A stretch of DNA of 64,000 nt from Sordaria brevicollis (taxonomy: Eukaryota; Ascomycota; Sordariomycetes; Sordariales; Sordariaceae): contig JAUTDP010000001.1 in the NCBI GenBank assembly GCA_033439795.1, forward strand, positions 310,001 to 374,000, read 5' to 3'. Numbering within the stretch: position 1 is the first letter of the stretch; each line of letters begins with the position of its first letter. The notes beneath the pieces are model-generated. The model was not told the DNA's origin and made no database searches. It saw only the letters and a list, made by a program, of their open reading frames with translations. Below are positions 20,020 to 30,700 of this stretch, piece by piece. The translations under genes and the position numbers were made by a program.

Positions 20020-21597
20020 ATGGACCCAATCTCCACCACCCTCACCACGGTGGTCCTCCTCCTCCGCCGCCTGCTCGGCCTCCTCCTCAACCTCCACGGG
20101 GGCTACCACACCACCGTGGGTACCCTCGCTGGCTTGGTCTCGCTCGCGGGCAGCGTCAACCGCGCCCTCTCTCGGCTCTCCCGTCTTTTTTCGGTGGCCG
20201 GCCGCCTGGAGATCCAGGACATCCTTTTGCTGTGGGCTTTTGTCTCGGGCGTGCGTCGTCTGTTCCGTCGTCTTCGTCTGGGCGAGACGCTGTCTGCTGC
20301 TGCTTTGTCTGCCGCCTCCGCGGTGCCTGCGGTGCCTGTCCCTGTTTGGGTGAGGCAGTGGGGTGCTGCTTTTTCTGCTGCTGTTGCTGCTTCGGCTGCT
20401 CGTGGTTTGCGTGGCCTGCCTGCTGCTGGTTTTGGTTCTGCTGGTTTTGGTTTGCCTGCTGCCTCTCGCGGTCTGGCTGGTTTGCCGGGTGCCTCGTCGT
20501 CTGCTCTGGCTGCTGCTGGTTCCTTCGGTCTGTCGGGCGTATCGTCTTCTGGTGCCGGCCAGTTGTCTCTTTCTGCCGGTTTTGGTCTGTCGTCTGCTGG
20601 CCTCCCGTCTGCTCCTGGCGCTTTTGGTCTGCCTGGCCGTCCTGCCCTGCCTGCTGCTGCTCCTGGCGGTTTTGCTGGTCTGCCGTCTGCCTCGCCGTTC
20701 GGTCTGCCTGGCGTTTCCTCGTCTGCTGGCGTGCCTTCTGCCGCCTTCGGTTTTTCGGCTGCCGGCCTGCCCTCCGCCGGCCACCCGTCTGCTGCTGGCT
20801 TCGGCCACCCCTCTTCTCCCGGCGCCTTCGGTCTTCCCGGTGCTGCCCCTGGTCTGCCGCCTGCCGCGCCTGCCCGCTCGCCCTGGCCCGTCGCCGCCCC
20901 TGCTGGCTACCACCAGCACCAGCACCACCACCACGGCCAGCAGGCCAGTTTTTACCCTCCTGCCGCGCCCGCGCCTGCTCCTTTTGCCGCGCCCGCCGCC
21001 GCGCCCGCTGCCGCCCGCCCGACTGCCTCTTTCTCGGCGTCGGTGTCTGCCTCTGCCTCTGCCTCGGTGGCTGCCTCTGCGCCCTTGCCTCGCAAGCGCT
21101 CCCGGTCTGTTGCCGGCTTTCCTGTCGGCCCCTTCGTTTTTCGGGGTGCTGCCCCTTCTTCTGCTGCTGGCTCGCCTCCCCTGCCTGGTGGCCCCGTCCG
21201 CGCCCTCGCTCGCGCTCGCGGTCGTGCTCGCGGTCGCCTTGCCTCGGCCCCGGCCCCCTTGGCTTCCCGCCCTGCCGGCCCTGCTGGCTCGCCCGCTGGT
21301 CCCTCCGGCCCGCTTGCCTCGTCTGCTGCCTCCGCCGCTCCCTCCGCCGGCCCCATTGTCCCGCGCGCCCCCGGCCTGGTTGCCCCGCCGGCCCCGATGG
21401 GCTGCGCTGCTCCTTCCGCTGCGTCTGCCGCGCCCGCTCCGGCGGCCCCTCACCCCGTGCTGGCTTTCCTCCGCCAGCACATCCAGCAACAGCGCCAGCA
21501 GCAGCAGCGCCTGATCGAGGCGCCGCCTGTCCCTGCCCCGGCCTCGTCCAACGGCGAGGAGGAGGAGGTGGAGGAGGAAGATGATGGCTCTTCTTGA
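20020..21597 (+). CDS. Low-complexity Ala/Gly/Ser/Pro-rich protein, 525 residues
   Basis: The start at 20020 (CAACCATGG) has a strong fungal context. Residues 1-90 are hydrophobic and helical (TTVVLLLRRLLGLLLNLHGG; LEIQDILLLWAFVSGVRRLF) and look like a real folded or membrane-associated segment. Residues 90-340 are imperfect repeats of short FGLPG/GLPSA units. Then come a His/Gln patch (HQHQHHHHGQQ), a basic cluster (PLPRKRSRS) resembling a nuclear localisation signal, a long Ala/Pro tract, and an acidic end (EEEEVEEEDDGSS). This frame was chosen because its third positions almost lack A, as in its neighbours, and because the hydrophobic start and acidic end make sense only here. Frames over 500 codons long are also open on the minus strand because the plus strand is depleted of A. 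The function is unknown. Confidence 0.5.
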   Translation: MDPISTTLTTVVLLLRRLLGLLLNLHGGYHTTVGTLAGLVSLAGSVNRALSRLSRLFSVAGRLEIQDILLLWAFVSGVRRLFRRLRLGETLSAAALSAASAVPAVPVPVWVRQWGAAFSAAVAASAARGLRGLPAAGFGSAGFGLPAASRGLAGLPGASSSALAAAGSFGLSGVSSSGAGQLSLSAGFGLSSAGLPSAPGAFGLPGRPALPAAAPGGFAGLPSASPFGLPGVSSSAGVPSAAFGFSAAGLPSAGHPSAAGFGHPSSPGAFGLPGAAPGLPPAAPARSPWPVAAPAGYHQHQHHHHGQQASFYPPAAPAPAPFAAPAAAPAAARPTASFSASVSASASASVAASAPLPRKRSRSVAGFPVGPFVFRGAAPSSAAGSPPLPGGPVRALARARGRARGRLASAPAPLASRPAGPAGSPAGPSGPLASSAASAAPSAGPIVPRAPGLVAPPAPMGCAAPSAASAAPAPAAPHPVLAFLRQHIQQQRQQQQRLIEAPPVPAPASSNGEEEEVEEEDDGSS

Positions 21598-22651
21598 GCA
21601 CCAGACGGCTTCGGTTTCGGTCTCGCGCTTCGGCGCATATATCAAAAGAGGGAGGGAGTTTCGTGGCTTGTTTTCCTCGCTTGTGCTTCGCGGTTTTTTT
21701 TTCTTTCTTCCTGTTGTATGAGTATTTGTATGAGTAGATAGATTTTTCTTTTTCGGGATTTCTTTTTTTTCTTTTTTTCATGTTGTGAGGGGGTATGTAT
21801 ATAGTGCGTAATTGAAATGTTTTCGTCGTCCAACTATCCGTCGCTTATATTTAGTGAAGTCTTTTTGCTTGGACGGTGACTCTTCTGTCTTTGGTTCAGT
21901 AGAGGTAAGGTTGTGAAGACTGAATCAAGTTCAACGGTTTATTCAAGAAATAAACGCGTAAGGGTTGTTTTGTGATAGGTGTGTTGTCAGCAGACGTATG
22001 AATGTCTGCTGCGCTTAAATACTTTTGGGCTGTCTTCCTGTTGGAGGCTGGATGTTGACAAAAGAAAAGGTAGTGTATTTCTCGAGGTGAGTGAAAGAGG
22101 AGAAACGGAAACCAGGGCAGACTAAACACCGTGGAAGGGCATGACTGTGAATCCAGTGAGGGCAGGACTGGTGAAGGGTAGATATATTTCTTGAGGTTAG
22201 GGAAAAAAAGAACAGAAACTAGGGCAGGCAGGCTAAACACCTTGGAAGGGTGTGCCTGTGAATGGCAGCCAGTGAAAGCAAGACCAGTGAAGGGTAAGGC
22301 ATTTCAACACTTCCTAGGCCGTTACCTCTTGATTTTTTGGCTGCCTTCGATTTGAGGAGAAAGGGCAAAGCCAAAGAATAACGTGAAAATTGGGAATGAA
22401 GAAAAGAGTTTGACGAAGCAGAAAAGAACGAAAGAAAGGAAGAAGAATGGATGGATAAGGAGTGATCGAAGCAGTTGAAAAATAGAAAAGAAAGAACCTG
22501 GCGCTCTAAGAAACCGTCTATTAACATTCTTGACTTTTGTATAGATCTATAGTGTATCAGCCAGCCACCAGCTTGACAAAAGGGAAATTAAAAGAAAAAG
22601 GAATAACCACGCTCAAAGCTTTTGACTTACTAGGCCCATAAGCCTCTCCTC
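21598..22651. other. Intergenic stretch between two converging genes
   Basis: It holds the pyrimidine-rich 3' region of the low-complexity gene, a two-unit tandem duplication (22076-22300) and the 3' end of the phosphatase gene. No gene is supported. Confidence 0.4.
22076..22300 (+). repeat. Two-copy tandem duplication of about 110 bases
   Basis: Unit 1 (22076-22184) and unit 2 (22185-22300) share TATTTCTYGAGGT at the start, CTAAACACC.TGGAAGGG in the middle and CCAGTGAAGGGTA or CTGGTGAAGGGTA at the end. Differences are mixed substitutions and short indels, not RIP-type. Confidence 0.7.
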
Positions 22652-24373
22652 TCAAGCCCCCTTCGAAAACGACACCACAGCATACTTGCCATTCCACGCC
22701 CACTTCCTCGCCCCCGACTCTCCACCACCTCCCTCCTTAGCTCTCAACTCCTCATCCAACCCTTGCTTCAAGCCAACAACAACATCAGCCTTACACGTCC
22801 TCAACGCCAAGACATTGATCCCGCTTCCCGGTCCCAAAGGTCCGATGGCCTCCGTGAAGGGAGTCGTAGGATCCCACTGCGCATCACCAACAAGCTTGCG
22901 GTAGTTCAAGTCACCCTTGAAAACCACCAACTCGCTCTTCCTCAGGTCTTCCGCGAGCTCCTTCGTTTGCTCGTCGGCGTTGGGGTCAACCAGGCGCCAG
23001 AAGGAGCCAGGGCCGGTCCAGAACCTGTTGGCGCGCAGACCGAGCTTGCCTTCGGCGTGGAGGATGGACCACTCTTGGAACAAGAACGATAGCTCGTCCT
23101 TCTCCTTTTCGCTGAGCTTCTCGGGAACCTTGTTTTGAAGTTCCTCCTCCTCGGTAGCAGTCTCGAAAAAGGGTACAGGCGCGGCCAGAGCATTCAAAAG
23201 CGCGCCAAAGTCGTTGGGCAAAACATCGGACACAAACCAGGGAATGCTCTTCGCGTGCAGCGTCACCCTCGTAGCCAAGCCAGCGGTAAGGAGGTACCCA
23301 GCGAGAATCAAATCAACGTAGAGCTCGAAACCGGCGTTGTCGAGGACGATGTCCACCACCCTCTCCTTTTTGCCGGCCTTCTTGGCTTCTACCAGCTGGT
23401 TGTACACAGCTTCGAGATCGTTCACCAAAATGTTGGCCTCGGACTTCTTGCGCGCTTCGGAGCCTTGGAGCTTTTGGATGTCTTCGTACGAGAGGGAGGT
23501 GAGGAGCGAGAGATCGGTGGCGTTGCCCCAGAGGCAGATTTCGCACATTTCGGTGAACAAGAGCTTCTCGGCCTCTTCTGATGTCTCGCCGGAGTGGGAG
23601 CGGAGCTGGGTGACGAGGTCTTTGTAGCGGGCGGCGAGCTCGAGGACGGCGGGGCGGGAGGAGCGGAAGGTCTTGATCTTTTGGCGGGCGAAGATGTCGT
23701 AGTTCTTCCAGTGTTGGGAGAGGGTGAAGGAGGTGCTGATGCGGCTGTGTTTTGTAGGAATATTGTTAGCTTGCCGTTTGCAGGAGGGAAAATGAAAAGG
23801 TATTGGGATGGCGGGAGAAACAAACCGGTAAAGGTAGCACTCGCTGAACAACCACGAAACGTTTAGCCAGGTGGGCTTGCCGAGGGACTCGAGGATTTGG
23901 TTGTAGGTAGCAACGTCGGAGACGCCATCGTCAAGAATTGGCCTATTTTTCCAGTATCAGCACTTGTTTCGTGTATATCTCGGTTCGTAGGCAGACTAAC
24001 GTCAAGGCGCGATCATGTTGAACTTCGTATTTGAGCGTGGCAAGGTCGTTGATGATCTTCTTGCCCTCCTCGCGCTTCTCAGCGTCATCGGTTTGGCCGG
24101 TGGTGCGGTAGACGTCGTCAATTGCTTGGGTCTAAGGTGTGATGCAGGTGGTCAGCGGCAGGTGGCTCGCACGTGGCTCGGCAGATTGTCGAGGTAAACA
24201 TGGGACGGAAAGGGACGAGGCTCACAATGATGATGGGCCACCGCTTCCTGGCCGTCTCGTAGGCGAAGGACGTCTTGTCGCCCGTGGAGGACGTAGCTAA
24301 GGCCTATGTCAGCTTGCTGCTACCTTTCCCATGACTGCATATGCAACGTACCAATCTTGGGCTCAAACTCCAT
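22652..24373 (-). CDS. ARMT1/DUF89-family damage-control phosphatase, 477 residues
   Basis: Five exons: 24373-24352, 24296-24226, 24131-24001, 23942-23826 and 23744-22652. All junctions close in phase to 1434 coding bases. The fold is the metal-dependent DUF89/ARMT1 phosphatase: LDNAGFELYVDL (about residue 250) carries the family's DNAG metal site, KGDLNYRKL (about 390) and RTCKAD (about 430) supply further conserved active-site residues, and the N-terminal helical part (TSFAYETARKRWP; SWLFSECYLYRR) matches subfamily III eukaryotic members. Family members hydrolyse phosphate from damaged or surplus sugar phosphates such as fructose-1-phosphate; a protein-carboxyl methyltransferase activity was also proposed for the human homologue. 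The length is near the usual 440-480 residues. No signal peptide is visible, so it is likely cytosolic. Nothing is odd in sequence or composition. Confidence 0.88.
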
Positions 24374-25570
24374 TTTGCAGCTGTGGTCGTCAAGATTTGC
24401 CAAGGTTGGTTGTCTTGGGGAGGCTTGAGGCTTGTGGTCGTTGATTTTTGGAGAAGGCTGTCACAGCGGGGTAGGATTGGGCTGTTGCGCAGCGGGCAGT
24501 GACGCCTGGGACCCCGGGAAAGGCTGCCGAACTCGGCGGGGTCACAGCGGGCCGGATGAAACGCGCCCCACTTTATCTCCAACCGCAGTGAGCCAGCCCT
24601 ATAACCACACCCCTACAGCGGGGTCTGTGAATTTCTGAGTGAGCGAGTGGCCCATAAGAATGACACCTCGTGAACCTCAATGGCCAACCTTGATGGGGAT
24701 CTCGATGACTGTTTGAGATGGAGACAACTCACGAGACAGTCTGGTATCAGAAAATCTTGGTCTTAAAAGCTGTCAACGGGATCACCAAGACTAGCATCTT
24801 GGAAACCCATCGCCAAGAGATGCCAAACAGGATCAGCAGTGATGGACGACGGGAGATGTGCTTATTTCCGAGATTTTGGGTATCATCATTCATTGTTCTT
24901 GGTATTCTATGGTATCTGAGAGTCCTTCCAGCGCTCGTAAAGTGATCTGCTCTGAAGCAGCCATTGTGCCAATCTAGATACGATGCCGCCTTCAAGAAAG
25001 GAAATGGGTAAAACAAAAGCTGGAGACGAAATTCAACGCGGAAAACCTCCTCGCAGAAAACGTGTACATGTTCATAATGATGCTTCATGAAACCTCATCA
25101 ATCACCATCATCAAAAGACCATGGAACTTTCAAAGTGCGCGCAAAAGATTGTGGATATATATTTCCAAACGACCGACCAAATATCAAAACGAGATATGCT
25201 CAATAAACGCCAATATGACCCATGGATATATGAAATCCAAAAACTGTAAAAGCAGCAACCGCAAAAACAACAAGAAGCAGATATGCATATGCTATGCCCA
25301 ACAAGGAAATGCGACAACGACCAAAAGCCAAACTGCAGCCCAACAACTATCATCGCTCGTAGGAAAGAAACCATGAACAGAGAAACAGAAAACAGAGTAA
25401 AGGGTGCCTTCACCAAGAAGGGAGAGATGAAAGATGTCCATCGTCATGTCCATCCTAGTGCGTTCGTGAGATCATCTCGTCCTCCTAGGCTGCAACACCC
25501 TCAATTCGTTGCAATCGTTACAGTCATCCGCTGCTACCTCATCATGCATATGCTGTTCGCATGAAGCAAG
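24374..25570. other. Intergenic stretch, no gene seen
   Basis: The left 250 bases are the likely promoter and leader of the minus-strand phosphatase gene. The right end is the probable 3' untranslated region of the BTB-like gene. Short frames show no domain. Confidence 0.4.
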
Positions 25571-27717
25571 TCACATGCCGCGGCCAAAGAGGGCGGGCAC
25601 GCGCATGCTGAGCCTCCTCTTCCAGCTCTTGGACCTGGGGTTCATGCCAGGATGGACGGGGATCTCCTCGGTCTTGTCGGTAATGTCTACCTTCGACGAA
25701 ACCTTTGGAGTTGATACAAGAGCGGACTCGGGGGACTCGGCGCCGGCGACGAGGTCGGCGGCGGTGGACTTGGTCTCCGCATCGAGGCCACCAGGGGTCC
25801 GGGGCTCTTCGTGGAGACCGAGTTCCGCCTTTTGGACGTCGTCACTGACCGCGAAGGAGACAACGGATTTGGCGGCGTCGCGTAGAGCGGTTGGTGATAG
25901 CTCATGCTCATGCTGCGCCTCGTTCGGCCTCTCGGCGGAATCGGCGGCGGGTTCTGCTGGTTGCTCAGGTAGCTGTTGCTTGTCGGAGGACTCGTCATCA
26001 TTGCCCGCAGGTGTGGTCTCAGCCTGTTGCGAACGTGTTAGTCGTGCTTCTGGTTCTGGATACTGCGGATCTGGTTCTACCTTCTCTGTGGGCTTGATGG
26101 TATCTTCCTCCTCAATGGCAACCTCCTGAGTAATCTTGAGGGCATCCTCAGTGGTAGACTCGACAACAGTCTCGGCGGTCTCGGGAATGGCGGAAAGGTG
26201 GAGGAACTGGTTGGCCTCGCTCTCGCCGTCGACGGCCTTGCCCTTGTCCTTGGAGTCCTCCTCAGTCTCCTTGACCTCAGCGGTCTCAGCCGAAAGCTCG
26301 GAAACGGCGGGAGCGGACTGGAGCTCAAGGAAGTTGTGCTTCTCGACGGCCTCAGCCTCGGCGGGAGTGGTGGGTTCCCAGAAGCCAGAGTCGGCCTCAC
26401 GGTTGACGCGAGGGCGGATGGGAAGGTCGTGGGTGGCGGCGTCGAGCTCCTTGATGACGGGCTCGGTGTTGAGGGTGATGGGAAGCTCGTCGTTGAGCTC
26501 CTTGCCGGAGTCCTTGCGGTCACGACCAGTAACCTCGGTCTTGGTCTCGGTCTCGGGCACAGCGGCAGCGACGACCTGTGTCACAGTCTTAGCCTCAAGC
26601 TCGGGCTCAGAAATGTCATCATCGAACAGTTCACGAACCTCGGACTCGGGAACGGTCTCGGCCTCGAGCTCAGATGGAGCACGGTTGACCTCAACCTGTT
26701 GAGACTGCTCAGCCTCGGGGGCAGCAACACTGCGGGCCTCAATCACGGCAGCAGCAGCAGCCTCAAGAGCCTTGATCTCAGGCTCCTCTGGTGTAGCCTC
26801 CTCGGCGAGAGGAGACTGCTTGCGTTCCTCGCGAGAGACATCTCGTGTCCTTGACGTGGCACGGGAAGACTCTGGGCTGGTGATGGGGCTGGAAAGCTCC
26901 TGCTTGGGGTTGGTCATCTGCTCGCAGCAGACCTCGAGGACGATCCGGAGAAGGATCTTGTTGGGAGAAAGGATGTGGCTGAGGCGTTGGAGGAGATCGG
27001 AGCCGAGGAGAGAGCTGGCATCGTTGAGGTGGACTCTGATACGCTTCTTGAGGTAGCCGATGAACCACTGGTCGGAGTCGACAAGGCCTGGGTAGGCATC
27101 GCTGGCAACCTCGAGGAGGGTAGGAAGGGCCATGCCATCACCATACTTCTCAATGTTGCGCTCGGCGAGACGGACAAGGTCGGGGAGCTCGTAGGCACGG
27201 GCAAAGATGTAGACCTTGATGGCGGTCTTGAGCTCGACTATTTGCTTGGCGAGCTTATCGGCACCCTGAGGCTTGAGAGACTCGTACTTGTTGGTGTAGA
27301 GGTAGTGGACGATGACATGGCCAACCTCCTCGGAAATCGTTGGGAGTTCTGGGTCCTGGCTGTCATAGGCGGCATAGAGCTTGGGAGCCTTGTTCTTGAG
27401 GACATCAAGGGCAACCACCATAGGGCTGGCGAAGGGGAGGTTGCATGCCGGGCTGGCATATGGACTGTGTGATGTTAGCATGTTGAAGGATGTTGTGTGA
27501 TGTGGATGCTACACTAGGATGGATAGTGTGCACACAATGTGTGATGGATGAAAAAAAAGTGAAGAGAGATGGAGAGGAATGAGGCTCTAACTCACGAGGT
27601 CTCGGGACGGTGGTCGATGGGGACCTTTTTGGGGACGGTCGAGAGGTGACCCTGCGTCTGGGGTTGGCCAGGGAGACCGGGGGTCTTGGTGGAGCCGGAC
27701 TTCTTTTTGCGAGCCAT
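25571..27717 (-). CDS. BTB/POZ-like domain protein with long acidic disordered tail, 671 residues
   Basis: Exon 1 is 27717-27596 and exon 2 is 27464-25571; the 131-base intron has GTGAGT and CACACAG ends and joins Ser-Pro-Tyr in phase. The start MARKKKSGSTK is basic. Residues about 45-155 read as a fungal BTB/POZ-like domain: a diverged first half (VALDVLKNKAPKLYAAYD), then HVIVHYLYTNKYESL, and AIKVYIFARAYELPDLVRLA, the typical BTB C-terminal helices with the Y-x-x-A-x-x-Y/L pattern. Residues 155-240 continue helical. After about residue 245 the protein is Glu/Ala/Thr/Ser/Pro-rich and probably disordered, ending in a basic patch (KSWKRRLSMRVPALF). BTB domains mediate dimer formation and often cullin-3 binding; the partner cannot be told here. 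The intron-bearing start has a good context (GCATGGCTC on the coding strand). Confidence 0.75.
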
Positions 27718-30700
27718 GCTGATTATCCTGGCGAGACTTTGTGAAGGAGGGGTGGGTGGCTGCGTAGGATGGGATGTTTTGGAACTAGCGGGGGGGCGAG
27801 TGACACTCTCGGAATGGACCGAACTGGATGGGCGAGGATCCCTTTGCCGTCGGACAAAAAATTAAAAAATGAAGATAAAATGAAAGGAAAAATAAAATAA
27901 TAATGCGGCTGCTGCGGCTTCGGCGGTGACGTAGACCGGTTTGTGTTGCTGGTATCTCGAGGTCACTTCCTAGCTAGCTTGATGGGCCCCTCCTTGGTAT
28001 GGTTTGATGGATGGAGTACCAAGATGGGGGTGGTGGGTGATCTAGCGAAGTACAAGTGGGTGTGGGTTGTATCTCGTGGTTCGTTGGTGTGGTGTGGTGG
28101 TGAATCTTGCTGATATCAAAATAAAAAAAAATAAAAAAAGGAGTTTGCCCGAGACGAGGATGGAGAAAAGCAGCTTTTATCATGGACAAGTTCCCTTATC
28201 ATTTGGGATCGCCCATACGGCCATTTGAAGCGGGTTAGGCGTCAATCGTCGCCCACTAACGCATCTGAAGATGCCCACCACGCCCACTACGCCCACATTG
28301 AGTGCCGAAGAGGTCCGTATAGTCGATAGTGCACTCTATGTACCCGGGTAGCCTCTTGTATCAAGCTCTGGGTTGGCTACGTTGGCCCACGACAGCGCGG
28401 CCAGCATGGGGCAGCGACATGTAGGGGAGCCACATCGTCTAATCGTGCTGCAATCACTTTGTCTTGTATGGCTGAGGTTGACCGGATTGACCTCTCAGAA
28501 GCCGCCCTGCTCTTGAGTGGTGGTGATGATGGCTGCACTCCAGACACGCCCTCCTGCGACCTGCGACCTGCGACCCTGATGCAGAGCACAGCAACTGGTG
28601 GAAGAGAGAAGCAAAGTGATTGATTGATCTCTCATCCATGGCATCTCATGCTCGTCGGTCATCGCTCCGTCGCTGCCTTGCATTACATCCGAAGGTCGAG
28701 CCGCTTCCACCATCATGAGAAGGATCCCCATGTTCAACGATTTGATCGCCACAGTGAAACGAAAGAAATAAAAAAGACGGCACTCAGCCAAAGAGAGTGA
28801 AGAGATGAGCAAAGAGACCAGACGCTACTAGGCCCTGTCCAGCCATACAAATGACTGGACTCGCCCATCCGGAGCTCGGGAAGCTGGAACGACAAAAAAT
28901 AAGACGACTGAGAAAAATGACTGGTGAGAGAGCGGGAGTCGCTGCCTCTCGCAGTCGCGCGCCGTCGTCGTCGTCGTCGTCGTCGAAAAAGAGGACTCGA
29001 TTGCACCGACTCACAAGAAAGAGCCAAGTGGAGCCTAACCCAAGCACACCAGAGCTAGCGGTGGAGCCAAGACTTATCGTCCCGACCAATGAAACAGAGC
29101 CTCTCCTTCGAATCGGGGAACCAGCCCCGCCATGGGTTCTTCGCTCTTACCAATCGCTCCCAGCAGTCAAAAAGTGAGGCACTCGTCTGCGATGTTGACT
29201 GGCCGGTTGGGTGCAAGGGCCTCATGTACGGTCTGCTCAAGCGAGCTGCACCGTCTGCAAGCTGCCTGCAACTGTCAGTCGCTGGCCGGAACCGCGTGAG
29301 CTTTTGTGAGAAGAGAAAAAAAGTGCCCCACAACATTTGGCAGGCGCTACCAAACGATGCTTCCTTCAGTGAGCCCAAATTGTCGGCTGGATCTAGAGGC
29401 AAAAGGACAAGAGAGAAGAAAGAAAGAGTCAAGAAACTTTTATTTCACCGTGGTGAATCGTTTCGTGCGGTAAATCGCTTCGTTGTGAGTCCTATCCTTG
29501 AGCACGTTGTAACTGCGACGGTTTGTTTACTTTGACAGACAAGGATAGGGGTAGAAGGGGGTGTCCATAAAGACCGGGACCGGGACCAGGAAGAGGGGGC
29601 TCTCAGTCAGACAGGGATTCAAGCGACAAGGGTTATCTGCCTGCGCTCTGCCACGTAGACACCAACCACCGCCAGGAAATGTGCGATGAGTCGCATTCAG
29701 TTTGTGCACATTTCTGGGGAAGCATTGAGGATCGGAGATTTGAGACTTGGAGAGACAACCCCTCCAAGAGTGCAGTGAGTTACAGTGTTTGCATGAAAAT
29801 GGGGTTTTTGAAAGCGTGGTTGAGGTTGAAATTAGGAAGGAGGGGCAATTCCAGCACTGACATGACATGCCGGACCGAACGCGGAGACGCGAACGTGGAG
29901 GACGAGACCAGACGACAGACGACAGACGAGACGAGACGACATGAGTTTAATGCAACGACCTTGAACAACACCATGGACAGAACTATCACGACCACCACTG
30001 ACGCCTAGACTACACTGACCACCACACTACAGCTACGCTTTACGCTACAGCTATCTACAGATTCCACTCCCAATCCAACGGCCACAACTATCCGGACGCG
30101 ACACGGCGGCGGCGATATCAACCCAGTCCAATTTCTCACCACCACCAAACGTTTTCGCATTATCGACGGCAATGTAACGCGCGGCGTCCTGCACTACTGG
30201 TACTGTACCACTCAACCTCGCATGCCGGATGCATACGCAAAGCATAGCAATTGCCTTGCACCTTCCATTTTTCCTTTCGTTTCCCCTCCATGCCCCCCCG
30301 TTCACAATCCCTCCCCTTCCAGCCCGGTCGTTAGCCAGGCCCCCCGGAAACCTCAGAAGCAAATCATCACCAACCACCGACTTGAGAAAATGGTTTGCAA
30401 TGGCTCATCAACGGGCTTGGTACGGATATCCCGGACTGGTTGACAAGGCGATTGACTCGCAATTGACCTCTCCCTGCTGTTTCCCGCCCTCCCGAAGAGC
30501 AATCACCTCTATCACCGCATGGAAGGCAAATTTTATATCGGTAAGAGGCATAGAAGACGCGAAGCCATGCTCACTATCAAGACCTTTTTTTAATGTTCTA
30601 GAGGTGCGGCTAATAGGCGGTGGACGATTGGGGTGTGGCTCACGTTGCAAAGGAGGGCGGCATTGGGCATTGACATCCATCCATCTCAGGGGTTAACAAC

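Noticed and set aside
19954..21781. Minus-strand frames of 541 and 563 codons
   Set aside because: They arise because the plus strand lacks A; they are Arg/Gln/Gly runs without a start context or domain.
28851..29535. Plus-strand frames of 108 and 148 codons near the GTC run
   Set aside because: No domain; the frame is sustained partly by the microsatellite.
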